Shown: positions 22,301-34,992 of the stretch, piece by piece | Layout: each line of letters starts with the position of its first letter | How positions within the stretch are numbered: position 1 is the stretch's first letter | Assembly (NCBI GenBank): GCA_027576995.1 | Contig: JANBQC010000028.1 | Span: 32,572-96,571 of the forward strand | Source of the DNA: Dimargaris cristalligena | Taxonomy: Eukaryota; Kickxellomycota; Dimargaritomycetes; Dimargaritales; Dimargaritaceae | Length of the DNA: 64,000 bases | Direction: 5' to 3' | The notes under the pieces: model-generated | The model's input: only the letters and a program-made list of their open reading frames with translations | Told to the model about the DNA's origin: nothing | The model's database searches: none | Position numbers and translations under genes: made by a program

Positions 22301-23316
22301 CGGGCATAATGGGTCGCTTACGACTTGATCTAAATACCATCCAATAGAAATACTGGACCACTCCCCGTATACTGGATTGTTTTTTCTTGTACCCTAAATA
22401 CTTAATTCACCTTATATTTGGTTGTTTGAAATGCATCTCTGGGATATACTATGCCAGCTTCTGTCGAAATTGATGACCACTCATTTCCTGCACCGAGAAA
22501 TCCGCGAGAAGAATGGCGCCTACGGTGGTGGGGCTGGCCTAGGTAGCCAAAATGGTCTCTTCTCCTTCTTCTCCTACCGCGATCCTAACCCATTTAAGTC
22601 GGTAGAAACGTTCCGTCGGGCCTGTGAATGGGCTGAACAGCGGGAGTTTACGGACCGGGTAAGTTCAATATATTCGATACTATTGTTCATTCATGACAGC
22701 TGTCTAACATGTCCCTTGCATGGGGCCATATATGGACTGGCGTATAGGGAATACAATAACTCTTTATATAGGAATCTTTCCGCTGGCCCTAAGTATTCCT
22801 TATTTATTGAAATTTTACGCTATGCCATCAATCTAGGAAATGACGGAGGCCAAATTGTCCCTTTTCTCTGGTATCGATTCCCCTCTGTCTGTTTTCGAAG
22901 AGGGAATGTCGCTATTCACCTATGGCATTACCGACGAACTGCGCCAACAGTAAGTGCCAGTTTGCCACACAATGGTTACTCGGCATATATGATTTTCGGT
23001 CTCATACTTGCAGTCGACTTTTATGTGCATAATCTACTCCAATTATTGGCCCAATCGGTAACTTAATGGGTCCCTTCATATTCTATTTGGCTTAACTTTC
23101 CGAAATTTTACAATTGCCATTTTGTACCCTGCCAATCCATGTAGACGCCGCGATCATTTTCTAAGTCTCACCAGCAGGGATGTCCAGAGGGTGGCCAAGC
23201 AATACTTGGTACCCAGCGCCAGTAAGACCAGTAGTGTGATTATTGGGGAGAAGTTGGGCGACTCGACCCCTGTGGGCTGGGAGATTCAAAGCCTCGAGGC
23301 TACGAATCTTTCCTAA
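19375..23316 (+). CDS. CYM1: Mitochondrial presequence protease (M16C metallopeptidase)
   Basis: Five exons: 19375-21762, 21990-22259, 22458-22658, 22837-22949, 23145-23316, totalling 1047 aa with the frame conserved. Introns are 178-227 nt with GTAAGC or GTAAGT donors. The enzyme degrades cleaved targeting peptides and other unstructured peptides in the mitochondrial matrix. The N-terminal ~50 residues are Arg-rich and lack acidic residues, as expected for a presequence. The inverted zinc motif HILEH is at about residues 126-130, inside SGVSHILEHTALCGS, and the distal Glu is in VVYNEMKGAFSD near residue 227. The later exons encode the expected C-terminal lobe (REIREKNGAYGGGA, FSFFSYRDPN, YGITDELRQ). 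Length matches fungal Cym1 and human PITRM1. All key residues are present. The introns are clustered in the 3' quarter of the gene. Confidence 0.93.
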
Positions 23317-24189
23317 GCCCCATAATACCACTCGGAAACTTTCCATTGTTTTTAAAAATCGACATCAACTCTAGCCTGCAGGTCGGCTTATTCTATCACG
23401 CACAGTTATATCAATAGCAAGTGAAAAATTCGTTTTGTTTTATTGGATATATAATCTCAGTACTTGAATGTGCACATGGAAGAGCTTCAATCTGGCTAGA
23501 TTTTGCAAACTCCGTTTGGTGGGACAGGTAGTACTGAAAAAAAAATATACAATAACACACATTATCCCATACATATAGCATCCGGAATTTAGAATTGTAT
23601 ACAGCTTAGTTGAAGTTTATTGGCCCCCCTAATCCAACTTAATCTGGATATAACAATTATCCACCCTTATTAGGCCTTATAGTGCTATATTAACCTTCCT
23701 ATAGTCACCCCTAGTACTATAGGATCATCCTATATTATATAACTATTCCCTTTCTGGACTCTGGCCCTTTATACTAATCACTTAAGTGCTGATTTAATAA
23801 CTCTTCCAGTTCCCCACAGAGTCTTCCAAGTCCTCACAGCCATCCAGCCAGCTTATTTATTATACTATTTAGTCTTAGTAGTACCTTTCCCTGGGGACCT
23901 CCCTTTGGAGTCATCCCCCATATATATATAACCAGCCCCCATTGGGATCAGTTTGGTTCCTTAGCTTATTCTGACCCCTTAGTTTATCCCAATAAACATT
24001 ATATATGTGTACTCCCTTTATACTGACTAGTAAGTATGCCTACTACACAACCCTTATATATACCTATATCCAGTAAACCTTTATTAGTTAGTACTATGCC
24101 CTTACCTAGTACTAGGACCCACTTAGCTGAGCCTAAGCCCCATCCACCATTAGAAGCCTATCCTCAGGATTCTTGATAGACTAAGGGTG
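23317..24189. other. AT-rich repeat-like region, possible LTR remnant
   Basis: No gene. A run of ATATATATATAA (about 23920-23931) is followed 60-70 bp later by CCAATAAACATT (AATAAA near 23990), the spacing of a TATA box and poly(A) signal in a retrotransposon LTR. The LTR ends, target duplication and primer-binding site could not be identified, so this stays a weak suggestion. The region directly abuts the second copy of the dispersed repeat. Confidence 0.3.
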
Positions 24190-24901
24190 GCAAACCTGGG
24201 CAACAAGTGACTACTGAGCCCATGGTAGAATGTCCCTTCAGTAGTATGAAGGAATCCAGTGCTATAGGAATGGCCCATATTTCCTGCTTGAAATATTGAC
24301 ACTCTGCTTTCACCATCCAAATAATAACATGATGTATTAACCGAAAACTGATGGTACTATTTCCCTTTGGCCTTTCCCTCTTGATGTAGTTTCACTAGAA
24401 TATGCTTCCTATGACTATATTACTCTAATTCTCTCCCTGGAGATATTGCTGCTCTCAGGATATATTCCATCTAAGTTTATTAATAGTCTGGTCTTATAGT
24501 ATATGGTCAGCCCCTTAATATACACCTTTCCATTACCCTCCTTGGGCTAAAATGGTGACCAGTCATCACCACTCCTCTACCTGTGATGCCCATTAATTAT
24601 TTTAAAAGGCCATAATATGATGGCAGTTTGGATGTGCCATGTCAGTATAGTGGAGGTTTGATAGTGTTGGGTGGGTCCCAGTATCCTATCTTTAGGGAAA
24701 ATGAGATGCACTAATTTAGCCCCCCCCCCTATACCATAAGTACCCCTTACAAGTCGCTTGTTATGACATATGACCAGGAGTAATTGGCTGTAGTGAACTC
24801 ATACATAATATGGAAGATGAAATGGCCAGACTCATTTAATGACATCGGCTGGAGATAGTATGGGCCACATTATACAGAAGCCCCGCTGAGCCGTATTTGA
24901 A
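24190..24901. repeat. Dispersed repeat, copy 2 (inverted relative to 1-710)
   Basis: Reverse complement of 1-710. The outer end at 24890-24901 matches the first bases of the window and CCATGG at 24220-24225 matches 681-686. Block 24220-24290 is also shared, ungapped, with 1903-1973. Similarity fades at about 24190. The pair encloses about 23.5 kb that holds APC7, PRE10, the F-BAR gene, the M3 peptidase and CYM1. Confidence 0.85.
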
Positions 24902-26486
24902 CTGTCAAGAGAGCCACAAAGAGTGTATGGGTTTGGGAGGGATGGTGCTGGATATCTGTCCAGCAGTAACGGAGAAAATGGACTATGTATTGTTCTTAAC
25001 TACCCTGAGTATTATCTATCCTGCCAGGTGGAATTGTACTTGAGTCGGGATTTGCCAATCCACCAATCTGCCGCTGGGTTGCGGAATGCGGCTGGGCATC
25101 TCTTGCTCCGGTGCAGAGTGTAGGGGCATGGCCGGGGGTCGTCTCCAGTCCGGTAGAAGATGTAATGCTAGGCCTGGAGGAATTTGGGTGCGGGCGAAAC
25201 ATTGTTAATAGAGATGGTCGAGTGTTAAAGTATATAGAAAAATATGATGTTTTTGATATAAAGATTTTATTAAAATGATTGTTTCGGTAAAGAAAAGGAG
25301 TTATGAGCAATTTTATTATCGTTTTCCTAGTTGGAAGAGGGCTCCCCGAATTAAGGTCGTGTAGAAATTGTTTTAAATATTAGATATACCATTATTCATT
25401 TCAAAAATGCCATCATTAAACCGTCATAACACATGGTCGTTATCAAATAACCAAAATCATTATTCGGGCAGCAACCTCCCGAAAGGCGTGTAAATATTCT
25501 CAAACAATTCGTCATATCAGTAGAAATCAGTTGTAAAGGTCGAAATCGTAAATAATCACCAGGTTCTTAATGGAATCGCCAGGTGAATGGATAACCGGAT
25601 AATGAAGGCTGATAGCTGATGTTCTCATGGCACTACGGAAAACAGGGGATTCAAACGAAAGAACAAGGTCTAGTTTCACCAAAAGATAATAAATAAATTC
25701 TTTGTTTAACATTCCCATTGATTCGAGAAAAAAATAACCGGCTAAGCAGGTTCATGTGTTTCTGCTGAGGGCCGTACATCGCCAACACATTGCCTAACTG
25801 TCCCACCCTAATCCGACTGGCATCTCCATTTCACTCGAATCCCCTTTTAATTTATAAATGCGGGTACGTGGCCCGAGGCCTTCGTTTAATTACCATTCCC
25901 AGAGGAACGGGACCTCCGCCATATCGGCGACTTAGTCGAATGAGCAACATAGGTATATGTCCGAATACGGCAGATTGCTACATGGCTGCCGAGCAGTTGG
26001 ATCCCAACATTACCTGTTCGACGGCACCTGCTTTCGGCAGATGAATCTAAAAATAGGGAAAACTGTACAATCAACTCAGTGGCATGGATAGGGAGTGCCT
26101 GTTACATTTGAAATTCTTTCACCCCTTCCCTTTGTTGCAAGTAATATGATTGTGCTACTTGTCCGCCGGTGTAATACATATTCACTGGTTCGGGTATGGT
26201 TATGAAATTCGCCCGTGCTTTCTCGCTGATGCAGATAGACCACCCAACTATAGGCATCACTAGACATACCCTCATCGACCCGCAGTTCCCATTTAGCTAC
26301 CATTCCGAATATATAAACTTGCCGCTTTTCCTTCACCTCATTTTAGCGTTACTTCACTTCACCTGGGCTTCGGTGTCTTTGATTTTTACAGTAATATTCT
26401 GACATTTGCAATCAGTCAATAATTACCCAGCTCATCCTCTACTTCCCTACCAGCCACTATCTCTTGCTTATTGTCGCCTGCTAACC
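24902..26486. other. Intergenic region and upstream region of the secreted F-box-like gene
   Basis: No recognisable gene. 25200-25320 is very AT-rich. TATATAAA at 26310-26317, about 170 bp before the ATG at 26487, is a plausible TATA box for the downstream gene. Short ORFs around 24923 and 25790 do not start at supported ATGs and resemble nothing known. Confidence 0.45.
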
Positions 26487-28066
26487 ATGAAGCCGTACCT
26501 CTTATCCGTCACCCTGCTTGGCCTGGCCGTGGTCCACCATGTTTCCAGTCGGCCCCAACCCGTCAACGACAGCAAAGAATCTGGGAGTGGAGTCTTCAAC
26601 GGCGTGGAGGATAGCCAACCCAATGACAAGCTAGTTGACAGTGCTTCAACCTACGACATTGAAGTAAAGAATTATCCTAACAAAATGTCTATATTGATGC
26701 CCCTCCCCCCTGAACTTATCGAGAATACCCTGACTTACTTGCCATATAAAGACCGGGTACAAATGTCCGGGGTTAACCAAAATTTGAACAAGATTGTCAA
26801 GTACCACCCTGAAAGCCTGGCTTTTATCGAGGTAAGTGCACTGGCCCCATTCTTAAATACTCGCTGTCCATAGTGGCACCCAGCTGTTTATTTTGCTTAG
26901 CGACTCTCTTATAGTAATAATTCGACATTTAATTGTAGGTAGGTGGCCAACGCCTTGGTGTGTCAATGATATATAACACCACCGTTTTCTTGATTATTAA
27001 CTAATGGACCACTACAAGTGCCTCAACACATTGGTGTCTATTTATTGTCCTATTTTTACAGAGCGAGAAACTTATTAGATACCTAAGCGGGCTTGTGCTG
27101 GAACGTGGTCAGATCAGCCTGAGTCGATTCCGAGTGCTATTTCCCATGCAACCGATGGATGCAATCATGGCCTACTTCTGGAAGAAATTAGGTGGTCATT
27201 ACCCAGGATGGTGGGAGTATCCGAGTAAAGAGGCGTATACCAACGGTAAAGTAGAGCCGAGTGATATATCCAACTATATAAAACTGGTGCCTATTGAGGA
27301 GCAGTGGGCGTACCTGGATTACACTCGACTGAGTGACACGCATAAACGGGTGCTTTTCCCCATGCTATATCTCCTCCCAAACTTAACCACGGCCGAGATT
27401 ATCAAACTATTTACACTGGTCGATTCATTGTGCACTAATAATCTATCGGTTGAAGAGGTGGAAGAGGCGTACAAAGATGAGCCAATCCTCGCGACATTTC
27501 CCTCGAGTTTCCAACAATGGTGGGATAATGATCTCATCACAACCCACCTTATCCAATTTGTGGCCAGCGTCAGTACCGTCCTCGCCACCACCGGCCGAAT
27601 CGCCGAGTTATTGAAGCTCTATAAGGACACCGGGTTCACCGGTATTCTCCAGCCTGGCACTAGTAGATCCATAGCTCTGTTTCTTTTGGAGTATGGCGAC
27701 TTCGGCCCTGAAGAAGATGCCAAATTAGCCAGCCACGTCAATCTTAATTGCGGCTATGCCAATGTACTGGGCTTTACAATCGCCCAGGCAAAGTGTATGC
27801 GCCATGATAGGAATAGGAGTATGGATCAGTTTGTCCTAGTTGATGTAACTGCTGGTGGATTCGTGTACCCTCACAGGGACCCTCAAGGCAACCCCAAACT
27901 GGCTATTCGAGTCCGTCGCTCAACCGCTATCAAACTCCTCGAAGCAAACGACCAGGAGGTGGACGATTCTCTTTGGCTGAATAATAATATTCTTTTAGAC
28001 CGGCTACATGCGATTAAATTCCGAACCGGTTTTCCACCTCCGCGTATTATCCCTCGTCAGATGTAA
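26487..28066 (+). CDS. Predicted secreted protein with an F-box-like segment
   Basis: Two exons: 26487-26831 and 27062-28066. The intron is 230 nt with donor GTAAGT and acceptor TTTTTACAG, and the join is in phase 0. Length is 449 aa. The N-terminus is a classic signal peptide: MKPY, then hydrophobic LLSVTLLGLAVVHHV, with likely cleavage after VSS. Residues about 70-108 read MPLPPELIENTLTYLPYKDR followed by VQMSGVNQNLNKIV, which resembles an F-box (LPPEL...YLP.KD....S.VN..). The remaining 340 residues match no family I recognise. Trp-rich and helical patches occur in the middle. F-box proteins normally act in cytosol or nucleus as SCF substrate receptors, so a signal peptide is unexpected. 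Either the F-box likeness is coincidental, the start lies downstream, or this is an unusual secreted family. The splicing model is firm; the function is unknown. Confidence 0.7.
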
Positions 28067-31000
28067 TTGTCCTGGTCTCTATTTGTTATCGGGGCTGGCT
28101 TACATTTGTTGTGCCTAGTTTTTAGCGCCAATATACATGTATTTCTATCCAGCCTTTATGTTCAACTGTGAATAATTATGAGCACCCAGTTCCGGCTTGA
28201 CGGTAGCGAGTATAGAATAGCTGGTGGGGTCTGTAGCTACCTATTTATATCTGCCTGGCGCCGGTAGGGTCGGCTCCCGACTGGCTGGAATGGAAACGCT
28301 GGCCGGATACGAAGAGATAGAGCCAAAAACGGGCATGTTAGTGAGTTTATTGGTAATATCTGACAATACGTAGCGGGAGAATGCACCATATATATTTTTT
28401 TTCGAAAATTGGGGATTAATAAACGAATATTACAGTCAAGATTTTATATTATAAAGTAGTTTTAGTAAATTATTTAAATGAGCACAGTCAACTATTTTTT
28501 TATATAAAAAAACTCTTTAAAATGAGGGGCGCAAAGCAAATCTTGTTTTATTTGAATTGCACTATGTGATCTAATATAATCGATTTTGATCCGGCTTAGC
28601 GCACACTCCCTTAGAACAGGATAATGAATCGCTATTAGACAGTACAGGTGTTACCTAAATATGAAGTATACTAATTAAATTTTTCGGAATATCCCAGGGT
28701 AAGTAGGTCGTCGGCATCCAAATTCTCAACAACCATCGATTACATAGTACTGTCCACTAGCTCGCCTTATAGTCGAGCCCCTGAACCAGACCATAGGCCG
28801 TTCGACGATACTACATATCGAACACTCCCAATTATCAAATACCTCTTTACCCCATCCTACCGCCTACTCGTTATGCCTGACTAAGCTTTCCTGGCACTTT
28901 TGCCTATTCTAACAATTGCCAATGCATACAACGACTGTCGAATGGGGTGGTCTGCGCTAGGCCATAATCACAATCAACCATGATGACATCTTACTCTCTC
29001 TTAGTTTGAAATATAGCCTTAAACCATTGCACTATTTAGCTAATAAGGTAGAATCCCTGGCTGGTATTTGCACCAATAGCAAAACTGGCACACAAAGTGT
29101 GAAATACCTATATTATAATTATTTAGCAGCAGTTAATCACTAAAATATATACGCAGTGTTACGCTCTAGTCCGCAATGCAGATATTATATAGCCATACCT
29201 TCAGAGTAGGGCAGTCGTTTTTTATGTATCCTATATATCTGATTTGTTTAATATTCACTGTAGGATCAGCAGTCGGGTGAGATTTCTAATATGAATATAT
29301 AAAATGGGATTGGATGCAGGGATCCAGCATTTTATTTTTTAAAAAAAAAACAGGCAAGGCATATAAGGGAATCCTTTAAGACCTATTCATGCCCATCTAG
29401 AATGCACATATTGTTTAAATCAGGTCAATTAGGTACTATCCTGTCCTGACCTCAACACCTATAGTAGTCGATTTTGGCTATATTGCACATTTTTTCGACT
29501 ACCGTGATCTACTATTTTACTCTGTAAGTTACCCAAATCGGTAGTATGTTGGTCTGAGTTATTGGTCTGGTAATAGTTGATATATTTGATCATTCATCTA
29601 TCCAACGCCAATTAATAGAAGCTAATGAGTAATTTTACTCCAAAATCTATTCGAAGCGGCCTATTTTCTTATAGGCCGCGCTCTTAGTAATGGGGGATGG
29701 AATGGTGCTAAACTGGTAGTGCAGTCTAGATAGGCACACCGCATAAGGAGTAGTAACATAGTATCGTCAAATACAATTATCGGATTCCCACCCCCACATG
29801 CAAAACCCACTGTACACCCATATTGAAGAGGTTTCTACATACAGATCAACCAAAACAAATGATCGGTTCCATTGGATTTAAAAATAATGTATGTGGGTCT
29901 TGAGAAATAGTGGCTGAAAACGAGATTGGGTTGGGACACGGACCTAAGCCAAAGTTAGCCTAAAACCTGTGGTGTCGGTAACTCAGGCGTACCATTGGGC
30001 GAAGATACTCAAAGAGTTAAGCACATTAGTCTAGACTAGTGTTTGCCCCTGATGTATACTCCCAATCCAATCCGATACTTAAAGGCACATAAGCCATGGC
30101 CGGTCAATCTTGGGGAGCCTTATTAGAGATGCAACGTAATCAAGCTCAGTGGGATTGAATAATGTATATAAGTACAGGAGGCCGTGCCATTGAAGAATAG
30201 CCGTGTATTATTACGAAGAAGCTACACTTTAGCAACTCCAACCAGACTCGACTGGCCTAGTCGGTGGTATTGTTTCGCTCCCTATATAATTGGCAAGGTT
30301 GATGGTGGACTGGTGATTCTTGCCCCGCGGCACACGGTGTATGGTATTCCAGGGGCAGCTTGGATGGGGGGGGGCAGTCTAAGCTCGGGAACGCACGGGG
30401 AGTAGGAATCTCAGGTCAAACAATGCCGAACTCTGCAGTAGATTTTACTCAGCGCAAGTAAGCAGCCACACGCATGGCTGCACCCAACATCGACCCCCTC
30501 GCTCTCCTGGCCATTTGACTATTTTTTGCATGTCATTTTCCGTAGCTCGGCCTCCGGCCCTCCCCACAGGGATATTATTTATATAGGTTTTATTCTACTT
30601 CTCGTGGTTGGGTAATCGTCAGATCTCAGGCGTTGGCACTACCGATAAGTCGATTTTATCTTATTATAGTACACGGCGCCGCTGACGCACTCTCTTTCTC
30701 TCCCACTTAGCTATTTAGTCACTCTCGCAGTATTCCCATCACGATTATCTTTCCACGCTTCCTTCCATGATGTAGCGGGGAACCACGGCTTTGAACTCCA
30801 ATAATGGATTTTTACATAATTGCATCAATTCAATTTATTGATTAATATCGACTAAACTAATCCTCAAATTGATACAGGAGTTTTAAACCAGACACTTGTT
30901 CGACTGTTCTGCTCAGTTGGCGTATCATTAAGGCATTTGGTAACCAGTCATTTTTAGTATATCTGCTAAGTCATGTGGCTCTACAATAACCATAGCCAAG

Positions 31001-31908
31001 TCACTTTCCCTCCGTCTCTCTCCCCCCCTCGTTCTCTGGAGAGGGGACACGTCGGTACTGAATTGAGTAAGTCAGTATAGTCAACCTCGCATGGATTCAT
31101 TCCATACCTTTCAGTCGCACCACCACGCCTCCTTATCTCCATATCGAATACTTATATTACTCATAATGAATACACCCCATATTTGGCTCGGCATCACCCC
31201 CGTACGAAACCTTCTCCAACTACCGCCAATGCTGGTCAATTGTGCCGCCGGGCCACAGGCACCGACCGAGTTGCCGTGCCAGAGCCTGTTACGGGTCACA
31301 TCAAGGGGTTCCCAGCACTGTATTGGCTTACATGTAGGCAAGGCGGGAATGGTGCCCCTGGTTGAGCGAAGGTTGCCGGCTTAAGAAAACCAGCTGGGTT
31401 GCATCCCAGGGTTGGCCATTTCTACATGATCAGTATCTCTCGCTTTCCGGCACAGTTTGGCTTCCCCTCTTTTCTTCTCTACTATTCAACATATTACTAC
31501 TCCATTTTTTACTATCCATTGAACTGTCTATCCAAAACGCGTACCCTTCTATCCAACTACATTGCTGAGCGTGGTTGTGGTTTTATCATCGGATTTTTTC
31601 GGCTATTTTCTAAACACGGAGCCTCAAACCATTTTGTCAATGATTGGATATTGAGAAGGTTAATTCGGTGGCGTTTTTTCGGGTATTTATTGTTTCGCCC
31701 AATTGCTCTATATCTACTACAGCTATTTCCGATATAATCACTCTGACCACACCAGCTATCCTGCGCCTAGACCATTTGACTATCAGGTTATCGGCTAGGC
31801 CGTGCTGTTATACTGCTGAAACTATATTATACTTTATTACTCCTCCCCCCGGCAAAACCAATCCTCGCCCGATACCATCCTAGGCTAACTTCGGACCTTC
31901 TAACCAAC
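28067..31908. other. 3.8-kb gene-poor region
   Basis: AT-rich, with an A10 run at 29341-29350 preceded by a T run and a pure A/T stretch at 28496-28515. No ORF has a recognisable domain or convincing start. The ORF at 30184 begins with a non-ATG codon and is short. 31400-31908 is pyrimidine-rich and is probably the promoter and leader of the PA-TM-RING gene. No RNA gene was recognised. Confidence 0.5.
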
Positions 31909-34455
31909 ATGAGGTCGGGATTTTTGTCCCTCTTCACTCTCTACTTGGTCCTAGTGAGCCAGCTGGCATTTGTCCGCTCGGATGACTTTGAAATAAATCT
32001 CAGTCAACGGCTCGTCCGGGTGGTCAACGGTATTTGGCAATTCAAGACCGACTTTTCCCCTTTAGAAGCCCCTAGCGTTATCGGTATTCCGACAACCCCA
32101 CAACTAGGCAACGATCATACTGTTGAGGTAGGATATTGCGATTCATTCCATTCAATGCGCGTATTCACAACCAACAGTCGGCTCATTGCTCACCTCGTAT
32201 ACGCCCCAACAGTTTTATTTTGGGGCGGAATTAGGGGACCGAGCGAATTCGAAGCTCTGGGCTGCCGGAAACCCAATATAAGCTTTGGATTTAATCTACT
32301 CGATTTAGTCATCTCCTTACCCCCTTGCCTTGTCATATTTTTCCTACCCTGCTATATATTGTGTATTACTAATAATGACTCGTGCGGTCCGTTATAGGGT
32401 ATGTTGTATATCCACGAGTCTACGTGCGGCACAACTAACCACTACCTCCAGGATAGTAACTTAGACGCCATCATCAATCAGCCCAAGATTGCCATCATTC
32501 CCTATGACCATAACTGCACCTTCTTCGCGACGCTCACCAACCAGCTACCCCATCGAACGGTGGGCATCATTACGTACCACGAGCCCCATAATAATGTCAA
32601 CATCACCGAAGACACCGGATGGGTCATGAGTGAACTGGGTCCTGAAACCGAAGAGTACGCCCAATTGGCCGCCATTCAGCCGCACATTCCCGCAGTGGCA
32701 ATCGGGACCGAAACGGCCCGGGAATTGGTGAATCGGGTGCATAACGCCAATATGGGTATAGACCATTATTCGGAGGTAACTCATCAGATGATAGCCCCTG
32801 GCACTTATCGCTCCCGACGTGAACCGGTGATTAAGGTGTTTATGGTGATGGGTGTGTCGAGGGTTCAACCAGGGAGTCGACTATGGGGGCTGGCGGTGTT
32901 GGGGTGTGCGGCGATTGGCTTGGTGGCCTTTATTGTGAGCGGTAAGTACGGCTTAGTTTATGGCTTTGATGGTGAATACTAACTGGGGTCGATTATATGA
33001 AACATGGCTATTTCTAATTTAGATTGTAATACGTCTTGCCCCCTTTTTAACTAGCATTTTTTTTTAAAAAAAAAAGCCGTCGACTACGTTAACTAACTCG
33101 CATTATCCATATTTGAATATCCCCTCGACGTAGGCCACGCCAAGCGAGTGTATATCCGCTACTTTAAGCGGCACGTTGATCGCTGGCTTGGGGGTTACGC
33201 ATGGTACCGACGCCGGTATATGGTGGACGAATCCGAGTCCGCCGCCCGTAATTTAGAGGATGCGATTTACCAAGCCATCGGAATTAATCAATCCCATCGC
33301 CGTTCTCCCCCGCCAGGCGGGGCCGGATCTGGAGGAACAGTAGCCGACCGGGGCGGCCAGAAGCCCCTCTCATCGCAATATCTAGCCCTGTACCCGGTCT
33401 ACACTCTGACTAACTACGACATCAAAATGTTCAAACATGGGTCCAAGCCCCTGCTGGGCCGGGAACACACACCCTCCCAACTTTGGGAAAAATGCCTCTA
33501 TTACAAGGATGAAGGAGAGGGTGCTGATGACTCGGATACTTCCAGCGATGCGCCGCCTGTGGAAGGGTTTGGGGGTGAGAAACGGGATCCTTCGCGGGTG
33601 GGTACTTACCAGCAGCTTCTGAAACGGTTTTCGACATCGCTGACCACGTCCCGCCGAACCCTCGGGCCGGACGAATTCCCAAGACCCCGCCTAGGTAATC
33701 ATCCACTGCTAGATGGAGCTACCAGCGACATTAGCACAGACTATTCCGTCGGTCTAGGTACTCCCAACTACCGCCCATCATCGCTCGGCTCGGCTCGCTC
33801 GTTGTTGGCGACATCAGGCCAGACCTCCAGTTGGAACACCAGTCAGACTGAAGTGTCGAAAACCAGCACATCGATGGGTGCCTTGCCCACTTGCCTTGAT
33901 CCGCCCCAAGAGGTGTATAGTCCAACCACTTTTCAACCGGCCGACCTGCCCACCAAACATCGTCCCCCTTCGACGACCAGCATGGATAGGGGAGTTGGTA
34001 AGCGGAGCGAATATTTAGACGGACCACGCCTATCTAAATATAAATCCTCTGCCATCCCTGACGCCTTGTATGATGCCGCACCCGCCGTACCTCTCAAAGA
34101 GTATTCTGCTCATTCGTCGTGCCCTACGCTACCCATGATCTCCCCCTCCCCGCGGTCCCCTTCCTTGCTGCTACCCCCGGAAATCGGAGCCATTTGCATG
34201 CCGGATTCGGAACCCATTAACCCTACGGAAAAGTTTGGGTTTTTTTTATGTGACTGTTCCATATGTTTAGACGATTTCGTCGTAGGTGCCCAAGTGCGTG
34301 TGCTCCCCTGCCGGCATTATTTCCATAGCGCGTGCATTGATTCTTGGTTAACTCGTAAATCTGCACATTGCCCGCTCTGCAAGTTCAACTGTAAGCCGGG
34401 GGCGGCCAACGACGAGCCTGGACCCGATGCTACTTCTGATTCTCCTAATGTTTAG
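31909..34455 (+). CDS. PA-TM-RING-H2 E3 ubiquitin ligase
   Basis: Three exons: 31909-32127, 32398-32941, 33134-34455, totalling 694 aa. Donors are GTAGGA and GTAAGT; introns are 270 and 192 nt. A signal peptide (MRSGFLSLFTLYLVLVSQLAFVRS) precedes a protease-associated domain at about residues 70-195, including a C-x-TF segment (DHNCTFFATL) typical of PA folds. A single membrane span at about 235-256 (LWGLAVLGCAAIGLVAFIVSG) is split by intron 2, and a basic stop-transfer segment (RYFKRHVDRW) follows. A long Ser/Pro-rich linker leads to a RING-H2 at about 627-668: C-x2-C-x14-C-x-H-x2-H-x2-C-x10-C-x2-C. This domain order defines the RNF13/RMR class of endomembrane ubiquitin ligases with the PA domain luminal and the RING cytosolic. 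Reading straight through intron 1 stays open to 32397, but removing it joins VE to GMLYIHESTC, a better PA match. The substrate is unknown. Confidence 0.85.
33057..33075. repeat. T9A10 homopolymer palindrome inside an intron
   Basis: Nine T followed by ten A within intron 2 of the PA-TM-RING gene. A perfect A/T palindrome core that could extrude as a hairpin. A related T/A run lies at 29334-29350. Probably low-complexity drift. Confidence 0.8.
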
Positions 34456-34992
34456 TAGTACGCCGAGGGTTTTCATGCGAATAGTGGTGATAGCGCCCAA
34501 GAGGGAGAATGCCCTCGGCCTTTTCATAGCATGCAGTATTACCCCCACTTGCACCATCACCAATCTAGGCCTTTCTTTTGCGAACCTGCTTTTCCTCTAC
34601 CCCTTCCGCCCAATCTATTACTTGGATGAACCTATCTTATACAATACATGGCCTAGCTTTTATCGAACCCTCATTATTCAACCCAAAAATAGACTTGCAA
34701 CATTACTATTTACTCAATCTCTCGGCTATTATATGTACCAGTGTGATTAGGACCATCTAGCCAGTTCTGATCAATGCAATAAATAATACGCTCACTCATT
34801 TGGAATAAGTGGTTAGCCTTAATTATAACTATGTATTTATGATTGTGGCTCAGTCCCCTTTCTGACAGGGCGTAATTGGACCATTCGGCTGCCAATTCCG
34901 ATCAAACTCAAATGGTAGTTCCCCCTCTCCACGGCCAAAATGTGTATATATTCCTAATCTCGGTCACCTATTATATGCCGAACAAATCGCCT
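34456..34992. other. Convergent 3' spacer between the RING ligase and the DUF1295 gene
   Basis: 537 bp between two stop codons facing each other. AATAAATAATA near 34779 could serve polyadenylation of the plus-strand gene. Only weak ORFs are present. Confidence 0.5.

Noticed and set aside
32128..32397. Read-through coding sequence after exon 1 of the PA-TM-RING gene
   Set aside because: The frame is open, but removing the segment as an intron gives a phase-0 join and a better PA-domain match.
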